Below are positions 1-7,819 of a stretch of DNA of 64,000 nt, piece after piece (the first letter of the stretch is position 1; every line of letters starts with the position of its first letter). Source of the stretch: Haloarcula marina (lineage in GTDB: Archaea; Halobacteriota; Halobacteria; Halobacteriales; Haloarculaceae); NCBI RefSeq assembly GCF_024218775.1, contig NZ_CP100405.1, positions 248,001-312,000 of the forward strand, given 5' to 3'. The translations under genes and the position numbers were made by a program. The notes beneath the pieces were generated by a model that was given only the letters and a program-made list of their open reading frames with translations, did no database searches and had not been told where the DNA came from.

Positions 1-282
1 CAGCAGGCGATAGGTCCCGCACAAGCGAACGCGGGCCCTCCGCAGGGGCCGCAACCGAGCGCCCAACCGTCGCCGGGCGTCGGACAGGGGCCGCCACAAC
101 AGCCACCGACACAGTATCAGGCCGCCCCCGGGCCGTACGAATCCGGGGACCAGACGACGGGAGTACCTGCACAGACCGCCCAGCAACCGCCGGGACAGCA
201 GGCACAGGCACCCCCAGCGGGCGTCGGCGGACCCGCCGACGAGGAGCGTCAGCAGACAGAGTCGGTCGTCGACAACACCTGA
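1..282 (+). CDS. C-terminal part of a Gln/Pro/Gly-rich disordered protein (5' end outside window)
   Basis: Frame 1 is open from the first base to a TGA at 280-282, giving the last 93 residues of a longer protein. The residues are almost entirely Q, P, G and A with an acidic tail ending ESVVDNT, so no fold is visible and the segment is probably intrinsically disordered. The next two genes on this strand but one (468 and 2292) carry similar Q/P-rich segments, which suggests a related group rather than chance. The function is unknown. The true N-terminus must be sought upstream of the window. Confidence 0.6.
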   Translation, partial: QQAIGPAQANAGPPQGPQPSAQPSPGVGQGPPQQPPTQYQAAPGPYESGDQTTGVPAQTAQQPPGQQAQAPPAGVGGPADEERQQTESVVDNT

Positions 283-467
283 GCGGACGACACCGACCGA
301 CCAGCCGTTTTCGCGAGCCCATTTTTCTCTACCGCGCGCTACGGGCGTGACGCCGTGGCGGTCTCTCACCACAGACGGCGAGTAATCTGAAGATACAGCG
401 TGACCCGGACAGCTAGCCAATTAGTACTTAATGGGCGGGCGGCAGAAGCCTCGGCCGGTGATTCACC

Positions 468-833
468 GTGCAAATCATCTGTAAAGACGGAACGACGATA
501 CAGTGTGAGGACTTCGAAGTAATCGGTTCGGGCGTCCTCTTCTTCCAAGAGCGAACCGGCCAGCGACAGGCCGCGGAGGAGGGCGACGAAGACGAGGACA
601 GTGAGGAAGCGATTCAGGACGGGCGGGCAAGCGGATTCATTCCGATGCCCGAAGTGCACTTCGTCCTCCCGGACGAGATGGTCCAGCAGACACCTCAGCC
701 CGCTGGCACCGCGGAGCGGTCCCAGACAGCCCAGGTGCCGCCGAACGCACAGGGACAGCAGAGCGGCGGGATGTCACAGCAACAGCAGATGCAAAACCAT
801 CCCGGCAACTCGGGACCGCAGGGCGGTTACTGA
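468..833 (+). CDS. Small protein with folded N-terminus and Q/G-rich disordered tail
   Basis: 121 residues from a GTG start. Residues 1-75 look folded: alternating hydrophobic strands (MQIICKDGTTIQ, FEVIGSGVLFFQ) and a short acidic linker, then a hydrophobic patch (IPMPEVHFVLPDEM). Residues 76-121 are Q/P/G/N-rich and end GPQGGY. I do not recognise the N-terminal family; a small beta-barrel is possible. The tail resembles the partial protein at 1-282 and the N-terminus of the CBS protein at 2292, so the three may act together. The start is supported by the compositional onset of coding, not by a clear ribosome-binding site. Confidence 0.6.
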   Translation: MQIICKDGTTIQCEDFEVIGSGVLFFQERTGQRQAAEEGDEDEDSEEAIQDGRASGFIPMPEVHFVLPDEMVQQTPQPAGTAERSQTAQVPPNAQGQQSGGMSQQQQMQNHPGNSGPQGGY

Positions 834-1505
834 GCCGACAGGACCCTCTCCCCGATACCCGTGGGTGAGACGGGCCCGGACAGAAGCAGGCACAGAATCG
901 GTCGACCGCCACCGGTGACGCCGATTCGGCGTCGCCACTCGCGATTCGACCGGTTTTTCTCGACCTGGATTACGGCCGACGTGCCCAGATGCCTCGATAG
1001 CGTCGACGGAGCAGTCGGTCAGAAGGTAACGGCGAGGCGCGTGGCGATAAGGAGCGTTGCGACGGGTAACGTCGCGACATCAGCGCCTCACTGCCCGTAG
1101 CCTCGCCGTTCGGATGACGGCCGCGATGGCCGAACACCCGATGTACATGGGGTAGGGTGGTGACTGTCGGGACGAACGGTCCCTCTGAAACCGAGGCGGT
1201 TGTTGGAGCGGCACTCGGAATTCCGTTGCGCCCGACATCTCTCTGTACCGGCCCCACGCCATTAGGGGGACTGCTTGCGTCTGCCAGTCTGGCCCATCGA
1301 AGCCTGGATCGAGGGGTTGGAAACGCGTTTTCCCCCGTCACAGCCTGTTTCACAGTGATTTCGCTGTTAACTCCGGAACGAACTGTGGTGTCGGCAGGAG
1401 GCTCCTCGACGGGCACGGACCACACTCGTCCGTCGAGAATTGTTGACGAAACTACCTAACTCTATAGGGGCCACGTACTTCGGTCCCAGATGTGACCTTA
1501 CAGAC
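834..1505. other. 672-bp gap without a convincing gene
   Basis: Open frames exist on both strands, but their translations are Arg/Ser/Pro-rich and lack the acidic halophilic signature, as expected of non-coding GC-rich DNA. The last 60 bases before 1506 should hold the promoter of the downstream regulator; AT-richer steps such as ctaactctatagg near 1457-1469 are candidate TATA elements. Confidence 0.4.
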
Positions 1506-2207
1506 ATGACTACAATAGTGGAGGCGACAATACCGGCGGACGAGTTCGCACTCGAATCGGCCTTCAACCGGTTCGGAGGCGTCGAGTTTCGGATGGTTCG
1601 GTTGGTCGCCCACGGACGGACGGAACTCGTCCCGTTCCTCTGGGCCGATTGCGCGTGTTCCGACCGCCTCTGTGAGACGCTCGAAACGGACCAGAGCATC
1701 GACTCGTTCGAACTCCTCGCGGAGTTCGACGGCGACTGCCTCCTGCATCTGAACTGGGGACCTCACGTTCGCTTACTCGCCTCTGTCCTCGACGCCGGGA
1801 ACGCCGCAATCCTCGATGCGACGGGCTACGACGGCGTCTGGTACCTCCAGCTATTCTTTCCGGACCACGACGGCGTCTCGACGACGTACGACCAGTGCGA
1901 GGAGTACGGCATCGACATCGGATTCGAGCGCATCAACCACCTTTCGGAACGGTCCCGATACGGCTACTTCGGCCTCACGGACCGTCAGTACGAGACGTTG
2001 CTCACCGCCTACGAATCCGGATACTACGACGTGCCGCGGCGAGTGAATCAGGACGAACTCGCACAGCGGTTCGGCGTCTCCCATCAGGCGATTTCGGAGC
2101 GACTACGCCGCGCTCACGAGACAATCGTCACGAACGGCCTCTACCACAAGATACAGCCGCGCGATCAGTTCGCTTCCCCGTCTCGTCGTCACGAAGCCGA
2201 CACCTGA
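1506..2207 (+). CDS. Bacterio-opsin activator (HTH_10) family transcription regulator
   Basis: 233 residues. The N-terminal about 150 residues form the sensor-like region seen in haloarchaeal Bat-type proteins (opens MTTIVEATIPADEFAL, a recurrent family start). The C-terminal part is a HTH_10 domain: LTDRQYETLLTAYESGYYDVPR followed by the helix-turn-helix ELAQRFGVSHQAISERLRRA around residues 180-205. The ATG at 1506 is preferred over an upstream in-frame start at 1440 because the family begins with this sequence. It probably regulates transcription of nearby or unlinked genes; no target is evident. It stands alone between the Q-rich genes. Confidence 0.85.
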   Translation: MTTIVEATIPADEFALESAFNRFGGVEFRMVRLVAHGRTELVPFLWADCACSDRLCETLETDQSIDSFELLAEFDGDCLLHLNWGPHVRLLASVLDAGNAAILDATGYDGVWYLQLFFPDHDGVSTTYDQCEEYGIDIGFERINHLSERSRYGYFGLTDRQYETLLTAYESGYYDVPRRVNQDELAQRFGVSHQAISERLRRAHETIVTNGLYHKIQPRDQFASPSRRHEADT

Positions 2208-2291
2208 CAATTCCTGGCAAGGTTTTATCGGTTGCTGGAGAGAATCGATAGACCGTCGGCCGCTAGAGGATAGCCTCTGCCGACACTCCCT

Positions 2292-3173
2292 ATGACACCG
2301 AACCACGGATACGACCCGACTGACGAGCAGATACGACAGCAGGGTGGACAACAGCCACCGAACCAACAGCCACCGCAGGGTGGACAACAGCCACAGAACC
2401 AACAGCCACAGAACCAACAGCCACCGAACCAACAGCCACAGAACCAACAGCCACAGAACCAACAGCCATCGCAGGGGGGACCCGCACAGCCCCCGCAACA
2501 GGCACCACCGCAACTCGGTCAGCAACCGCCGCAAGGCATACAGCAGCCCCAGTTCCAGCAGCCCCAGCAGGGACAGCAGTTCGGCCAGCCGTTCGGACAG
2601 GCCCAACAGCCGTTGGTGGGGGCGCACGGTCCGCCTCAACAGCAGGCGGTTCAGCCACCTGTCGGCGGTTCCCAACAACCGCCGGGACAACAGCAACCGC
2701 CGATGCAACCGCAACTCGGCCAGCCGTCTTCGCGCCAGATGCTCCTCAAACCCGCGCGGGTCAACGAGATACTGACCGAAGACGTCGTCACCGCTGAACC
2801 GGACGCGCCGGTTCAGAGCGTCGTGGCGAAGATGGCGGAAAACGACGTGGGCTCCGTCGTGGTGGTCGAGGAGGACCGCCCCGTCGGTATCCTGACCGAC
2901 CGGACGATAGCGATGGCGCTCCGAGAGATGCCCGACGTCGCCCAGCACGCCGCTGGAGAACTGATTCAGGGTGAGGTCGTCACCGGTGACCCCTCGATGA
3001 CCATCTTCGACGCGCTGGAACGCATGCGCACGAACTCGATTCGTCGGCTCCCGATAGTCGACGACAACGGCGCGCTCCGTGGCATCGTCACGCTCGACGA
3101 CGCCCTCGTCCTCTTCGGCGGAGCGTTCGGACAGGTAGCCGAGACGGTCGAGTCCCAGTCGCCGCGACTTTAG
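2292..3173 (+). CDS. CBS-domain protein with long Gln/Pro-rich N-terminus
   Basis: 293 residues. Residues 15-150 are a low-complexity Q/N/P/G region with repeated NQQPQ/NQQPP units. Residues about 158-285 hold two CBS modules, visible as ILTEDVVTAEPDAPVQSVVAKM and PVGILTDRTI, then IRRLPIVDDNGALRGIVTLDD. CBS pairs usually bind adenine nucleotides and act as energy or ionic-strength sensors. The fusion of a disordered Q-rich arm to a CBS pair suggests a scaffold or sensor. It is the third Q-rich protein in 3.2 kb. The DNA of the arm is itself a tandem repeat (2394-2468). Function beyond nucleotide sensing is unknown. Confidence 0.85.
   Translation: MTPNHGYDPTDEQIRQQGGQQPPNQQPPQGGQQPQNQQPQNQQPPNQQPQNQQPQNQQPSQGGPAQPPQQAPPQLGQQPPQGIQQPQFQQPQQGQQFGQPFGQAQQPLVGAHGPPQQQAVQPPVGGSQQPPGQQQPPMQPQLGQPSSRQMLLKPARVNEILTEDVVTAEPDAPVQSVVAKMAENDVGSVVVVEEDRPVGILTDRTIAMALREMPDVAQHAAGELIQGEVVTGDPSMTIFDALERMRTNSIRRLPIVDDNGALRGIVTLDDALVLFGGAFGQVAETVESQSPRL
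2394..2468 (+). repeat. Five tandem 15-bp units encoding QNQQP/PNQQP
   Basis: Five consecutive units of cagaaccaacagcca or ccgaaccaacagcca occupy this stretch; one more copy lies at 2358-2372, separated by a Q-G-G-Q-Q insert. The phase of 15 bp keeps the reading frame, so copy-number change would lengthen or shorten the disordered arm without breaking the protein. Confidence 0.85.
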
Positions 3174-4057
3174 GCGACGGCGTCCGGACCGACCGCATCG
3201 ACTTCTGCGTGGTCACGCAACGGTCAAACCGGATGCCCGCTCGGGGTTTCCCGAGCGGTCCACCGTTCGACCGGCAGGACGAACGGACCGACGAAGACGG
3301 TTCGACCGTCGATGGTCGACGTGCGGAGCATAAACGCGATAAACGTGATGACCGCGCCTCACCGAAGAATGTCGTCAACCTCGTCGGAGGCCCGATTTGC
3401 CTCGGCAGTTGAAAGATGTTCAGTTCGAACATGAGTCGAGAGCAGCGTCGGTGCGTGGGTGGATACGGGTATCCGCGAATGGGGCGTAGATCATGCCATA
3501 CCGGTTGAAACCGTCTCAGAGGATGAGTGTAGCGTCGAGACCGTTCTCGAGAGTGAGAGACGCGCTTTCACGGCCACCGAGCAGAACTCGGTATCGAGGG
3601 CGCAGGCGTCTTTGATACGCCGCGACGGTATCGACCACAGAGCCAAACAAATCTTTGAATATCGGATATTGGAGATGAAACCACTAATTTGGCTGGGAAA
3701 TATGGCATGTGAGAATAAATATTTCCCTAGACCCCTCCTGATGAGCGCTTACAGTATCATAATTTGCTATCCGGGCAGATAGTCTCGATTAAATTGATGC
3801 CATATCAAAAACCCATGTGTTTCTCAGGGATAGATATGTAGATGTTGTTCTCGATGCCGTGAAAAATCTCCATCCAGTATTCCGGTCGATACATCTACAG
3901 ACGGATGCCCTCGCGGGAGAATCCGATACGCAATGGAAGTGGGTAGCTGTCCGTGGAACCGTGAGGCAGAACCTCTCGACGCGGCATGGTCAGTCGACTG
4001 AAGGCCCGGAACTCAGACGTTACCCGCTTCTGGGTGCTAAACCGGGCTACCTGGGAT
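3174..4057. other. 884-bp gap with an AT-rich core (about 3640-3870)
   Basis: No frame here has the acidic bias of its neighbours. The middle is clearly AT-richer than the flanks (for example aaatctttgaatatcgg, attaaattgatgcc), which points to a decayed or acquired segment. Short frames at 3459-3782 and 3817-4233 on the plus strand lack recognisable domains, and the second runs antisense into the monooxygenase gene, so I do not call them. Confidence 0.4.
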
Positions 4058-5293
4058 TTAGTAGTTCCCGGTGGAGACGATGGGCGGCGCGTCGTGTGGA
4101 CCGTACGGCGCGTCGTCTAAGTACTCGCCCGCTGGCTCGAAGTAGTCGGCCAGCGACGCGGCAGCCTCCTTCCGGAGGACGGTGGCCGGGTTCTCGCCTT
4201 GGAGATACTCGAGGGCCTGCCCGGCCGCGTTGAGGTTGTACTCCGCGGCCTTCTCACGGCGGGCCGCGTACAATTCGACTTCATCGCGGGCGACAGCGTC
4301 GGTTTTCGCACGGTAAGCGACGGCGATGGCCGACGCCGCCTCGTCGGCGTCCGCGACCCCAGAGTTCATCCCGCGCGCACCGAAGGGCGCGAGGAGGTGG
4401 GCCGCTTCCCCGGCGAGTAACACGCGCCGGTGGTCGTCGACGAACGTGTCGGCCATGACCTGCAGGAACTTGTAACTGGAGACCCACGACAGGTTATCGG
4501 CGTACGCGTCACCCATCACTGCGGTGACGAACTCTCGCATCTTCTCGTCGGTGACCAGTTCGTCCGGGTCGTCGCCCTCGATACACTGGATGTCGAGTCG
4601 CCAGCCGCCGGTAAAGGGTACGAGCATCACGTTTCGGCCGCCGACCTCGGGGGCGTCGTAGTGGAACAAGCGTTCGAGGGGCCACTGCTCGTCCTCGTCG
4701 TCGAGTTCGTCCACGTCGGCGATGATGAAGGAGTTCTCGGACTGGTCGCCCTCGAATGACGCGCCGATTTCTTTGCGAACGGTCGACCCGCCGCCGTCTG
4801 CGCCGACGAGATACGGGGTCTCCCACTCCCGTCCGTCGGCCGTCTCGACGTGGACGCCGTCGGCCGTCGACTCTACGGTCTCGACGGCGCAGTCCCAGTG
4901 GATATCGATGCCCGCCTCGTCGATGGCCTCGTGCATGAACTCCTCGGTGCGAACCTGCGGAACGCTAGTGAAGTGGGGGAACTTCCCGTCGCCGCCGGGG
5001 TTGTCGTACGTCCGTTTGAACACTTCTTTCCCTCGCCAGCAGGTCCGTCGCGTCGGCCAGACCAGTCCCTCCTCGACGAGGTTCTCGCCGAGTCCCGGAT
5101 GGACTCGTTCGAGCGTGTGGAGTGTCGTCCCGTGGACGTAGATGGCGCGGCTCCCGGACCGGTCGCGGTCTTCCGATTCCGCTTCGAGGATGGTCGCTGG
5201 CACGCCGCGTGCGTTCAGTGCAAGTGCCGTGGTCATCCCGACCGGGCCCGCGCCGGCAATCAACACCGGTCGTTCGGTATCAGTGGTACTCAT
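4058..5293 (-). CDS. FAD-dependent aromatic-type monooxygenase (FAD_binding_3)
   Basis: 411 residues. The dinucleotide fold starts at residue 10 with GAGPVGMTTALALNARG. The DG motif is at about residue 170 (LVGADGGGSTVRKEIG). The second FAD motif is VLLAGEAAHLLAPFGARGMN at about 300, with Glu in place of the usual Asp (GE for GD). This is the class A flavin hydroxylase fold used on phenolic acids and on aryl-CoA esters. It has a plausible promoter (AT-rich aataattatgag about 30 bp upstream). The likely role is ring hydroxylation feeding the gentisate genes 10-15 kb away, but the substrate is inferred only from context; polyketide-type or quinone hydroxylases share the fold. Confidence 0.85.
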   Translation of the reverse strand: MSTTDTERPVLIAGAGPVGMTTALALNARGVPATILEAESEDRDRSGSRAIYVHGTTLHTLERVHPGLGENLVEEGLVWPTRRTCWRGKEVFKRTYDNPGGDGKFPHFTSVPQVRTEEFMHEAIDEAGIDIHWDCAVETVESTADGVHVETADGREWETPYLVGADGGGSTVRKEIGASFEGDQSENSFIIADVDELDDEDEQWPLERLFHYDAPEVGGRNVMLVPFTGGWRLDIQCIEGDDPDELVTDEKMREFVTAVMGDAYADNLSWVSSYKFLQVMADTFVDDHRRVLLAGEAAHLLAPFGARGMNSGVADADEAASAIAVAYRAKTDAVARDEVELYAARREKAAEYNLNAAGQALEYLQGENPATVLRKEAAASLADYFEPAGEYLDDAPYGPHDAPPIVSTGNY

Positions 5294-5425
5294 CGTGTCT
5301 AGCCAATCCTTGTGACACGACCCTCATAATTATTGTGGTCGAGACGTGGAAAATGCCCATCTCGGACCCGCTACTGCCGGATATAGACAATGCTGTCGAC
5401 GGATGTACGCGGTCGGTGAGCTTGG

Positions 5426-5746
5426 TTATAGGTTCAGTTGGGTCTCGACCCAGTGGTCGCGCGCGGCGAACACCATCGATTCCTCGTCTGCGAACGCCGT
5501 GGTTTCGGCGACGAACTCGTCCCAGGTGCCGTCGGGCACCAACTCGAGTTCTGCGGCTGAGTTGGCCTCGGATGGGCTGGCGGCGACCATCGCGTCAAAA
5601 TCCTCGAAGTCGGTGTACTCCCGCATGAACGCCTCGTCGAAGATATCCTCGATGGGTATCTCCTCGTGTTCGCCGACGATGTCGCGTGGATGCGGGAGGT
5701 CCTCGGCTTCGGCAGCCGCTTCTGCCAAGTCGCTTTCTCGAACCAT
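5426..5746 (-). CDS. Small acidic hypothetical protein
   Basis: 106 residues, very rich in E, D and A, starting MVRESDLAEAAAEAEDLPHP. The ATG at 5746 is chosen over a GTG 24 bp upstream because the GTG would add a hydrophobic leader uncharacteristic of the rest. No domain is recognised; the acidic composition supports real coding. It sits between the monooxygenase and the acyl-CoA synthetase alpha subunit on the same strand and may be co-transcribed with the monooxygenase region. Confidence 0.6.
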   Translation of the reverse strand: MVRESDLAEAAAEAEDLPHPRDIVGEHEEIPIEDIFDEAFMREYTDFEDFDAMVAASPSEANSAAELELVPDGTWDEFVAETTAFADEESMVFAARDHWVETQLNL

Positions 5747-5874
5747 AGAGACAATGATGAGCGATACCACCTAAATGTTTCTGGTGCTCGGAGCAGTGTC
5801 TCACCTCCCGACGATAGCGCAGTAAAGCCAGAAAGCGAGCGACCGGACAGTGACGAGACGGTCTCTTGCAGTGG

Positions 5875-7200
5875 TTATCGGGACGTTTCTGCGAGTACGG
5901 ATGTCGCGTAGGCCCCGCGCTCGGGGGCGTCGAACGTCGCCACGCCGAGTTCTTCCATTCGTTTCCGGTCCTCGCTCAGTGCCTCGTTCGGCCCGGCGAC
6001 AGTGAAGACGATGGGCTTCTCTATCTCCTCGGTAAGTCGTTCCAGTTCGTCGACGGGATACCCCAGCGAGTGCTCGAAGATTTCGTAGACCAGAACGATA
6101 TCGACGTTGTCGTCGCGGGCGACGGCGTCGATGACCTCGCCGAACTCCGGCATCGGACGGCCGGTGTCCACAGGGTTCTCGTCGTACGTGAATCCGAGGA
6201 GCAGGTCGTCCAGTCGGTCCTGCGTTTCATCGGTCAGGTCAGGGAAGTTCACGCCTCGCTCACTCAGGTAATCCGCCATCATGATGCCCGGCCCCGCTTG
6301 TGCGGTGACGAGTCCGACGTTCGGACCGTCCGCCGACGGGCACTGCGCGAGCACGCGACTCGCGTCCAGTAGTTCCGTCATCGACTCGGCCATGACGGCA
6401 CCCGCATCGGTAAACGCCCGTTCGTAGCGCTCGTACTCTTGTATCGGCGCCGCTGTGTGTGCCTGAACGAACTCCGCCATCTGATTCCCGGACTTGAGTG
6501 CGACGATTGGCGTACTCGCCTCGTCCACCGATTCGATAGCGGCGTCTATCTTCTCCGTCCCTTCGATGTGGAGCGCTATCGCCTCCGTCTCCGGGTCGTC
6601 GTCGAGAACCGGGATGATGTCGTCGAAATCAGTGTTGACGCGGTTCCCCAGACCGTACATCCCCGCCGTCCCGTAGCCTTCCCGGTCTAACTGAAACGTT
6701 GCAGTCACGCCGACGCCACCACTCTGTGCGACGACGGCGACGTCTCCCGCCTGAATCTCGTCGAAGCCGGGAACGAAAGAACTGAACAGGTTCCGATGTG
6801 GGATGATGTGTCCGGCCGTATTCGGCCCGAGAACAGCGATGTCGTATTCGTCGGCGGTGTCCCTGATTCGTTCCTGCAACTGTTCGCCGCGCTCACCGGC
6901 CTCTGCGAACCCGCCTGCGAAGACGACAGCGGCACCGACGCCCGCTTCCCCGCATTCTTCGAGGACATCCGGTGTCGCCGGGCCCGGAACACAGCAGAGC
7001 GCGAGGTCCGCGTCGGTATCGGCGACAGAATCGACGAATTCGTAGCCGTAGACCGACCCCTCACCGGAGGGGTTGACTGGGTACACGGGTCCGTCGAACT
7101 CCTTCGCGTTCGCCATCGCGTCGTTGCCGAGTTTTCCAGGTGTCTCGGAAGCGCCGATGACTGCGATGCTGTTCGGGTCGAATAGGTCTGTGAGGCTCAC
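5875..7200 (-). CDS. ADP-forming acyl-CoA synthetase, alpha-type subunit, stand-alone
   Basis: 441 residues from a GTG (VSLTDLFDPNSIAVIGAS), placed by alignment with the paralogue at 17299. Residues 1-130 form a CoA-binding Rossmann fold (VIGASETPGKLGNDAM); residues 150-440 contain the succinyl-CoA-ligase-like halves. ADP-forming acyl-CoA synthetases convert acyl-CoA plus ADP and Pi to acid plus ATP. No beta (ATP-grasp) gene lies beside it. The phosphohistidine loop reads AHTAAPIQ, against SHTGALTG in the paralogue, so activity may be altered. It is divergent from the MaoC gene. TATA-like aaattatat lies about 30 bp upstream. Confidence 0.85.
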   Translation of the reverse strand: MSLTDLFDPNSIAVIGASETPGKLGNDAMANAKEFDGPVYPVNPSGEGSVYGYEFVDSVADTDADLALCCVPGPATPDVLEECGEAGVGAAVVFAGGFAEAGERGEQLQERIRDTADEYDIAVLGPNTAGHIIPHRNLFSSFVPGFDEIQAGDVAVVAQSGGVGVTATFQLDREGYGTAGMYGLGNRVNTDFDDIIPVLDDDPETEAIALHIEGTEKIDAAIESVDEASTPIVALKSGNQMAEFVQAHTAAPIQEYERYERAFTDAGAVMAESMTELLDASRVLAQCPSADGPNVGLVTAQAGPGIMMADYLSERGVNFPDLTDETQDRLDDLLLGFTYDENPVDTGRPMPEFGEVIDAVARDDNVDIVLVYEIFEHSLGYPVDELERLTEEIEKPIVFTVAGPNEALSEDRKRMEELGVATFDAPERGAYATSVLAETSR

Positions 7201-7298
7201 GCACGAACTTCTCCAGAGGCTCGAATATAATTTTCGGCTACAGCGGCGGCCATCCACAGCGCGTCGGGTTTTTATCCACCCACTTCGTTCGAAGCCGT

Positions 7299-7736
7299 AT
7301 GCGATTCTACGAAGACATCTCGGTCGGGGACGTGCGACACTCCGACGAGTACCACCTCTCGAAGGACGAAATCATCGAATTCGGCGAAAAATACGACCCA
7401 CAGCCGTTTCACACCGACGAAGCGGCCGCCGAGGACTCCGTCTTCGGCGGACTGGTCGCCTCAGGCTGGCAGACCGCCGCCATCTGTATGCGCCTCCACG
7501 TCCAGAGCAGCGAGAACACGGCGACGCAAGCGGGCCTGGGCGTCGACGACCTCCGCTGGGAGCGCCCGTTCCGACCGGGTGACTCGCTTCGACTCCGATC
7601 CGAAATCGTCGACAAGCGTCCCTCTGACAGCGATCCCGGTCGGGGGGTCGTGAGGACGCGCCATGAGGGCCGTAACCAGCACGACGAACTGGTCATCTCC
7701 TACGAGACGACCGCGATGATTCAACGCCGGGGCTGA
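7299..7736 (+). CDS. MaoC-like (R)-specific enoyl-CoA hydratase
   Basis: 145 residues with a single hot-dog domain. The hydratase signature is visible at residues 33-60: YDPQPFHTDEAAA followed by FGGLVASGW, with the catalytic Asp and His in DPQPFH. MaoC enzymes hydrate trans-2-enoyl-CoA to 3-hydroxyacyl-CoA. The gene is transcribed divergently from the acyl-CoA synthetase alpha gene, with tttttatcc about 30 bp before the ATG as TATA element. The context suggests acyl-CoA or aryl-acyl-CoA metabolism; a role in PHA supply cannot be excluded. Confidence 0.88.
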   Translation: MRFYEDISVGDVRHSDEYHLSKDEIIEFGEKYDPQPFHTDEAAAEDSVFGGLVASGWQTAAICMRLHVQSSENTATQAGLGVDDLRWERPFRPGDSLRLRSEIVDKRPSDSDPGRGVVRTRHEGRNQHDELVISYETTAMIQRRG

Positions 7737-7789
7737 CCACAGTCAGCAGCGTCTCGCGGAACCAACCAAAATCGCTCCTGTGACATATG

Positions 7790-7798
7790 TTTATATAT
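7790..7798 (+). promoter_or_regulatory. TATA box for the transducer gene at 7820
   Basis: The sequence tttatatat lies about 24 bp before the ATG at 7820. This fits a leaderless archaeal transcript and decides against an alternative start at 7787, which would lie upstream of the TATA box. Confidence 0.7.
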
Positions 7799-7819
7799 TG
7801 GGAACGAAGTTGTACGCCC

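Noticed and set aside
2344-2470. Possible CRISPR array because of short regular repeats
   Set aside because: Units are contiguous 15-mers without spacers and encode the Q-rich arm.
2103-2948. Minus-strand frame with repeated LLVLWLL segments that looks like a membrane protein
   Set aside because: It is the complement of the CAG/CCA repeat of the Q/P-rich CBS gene; the plus strand has the real domains.
3459-3782. 107-codon plus-strand frame in the AT-rich gap
   Set aside because: No domain, no halophilic acidic bias and no promoter; treated as non-coding.
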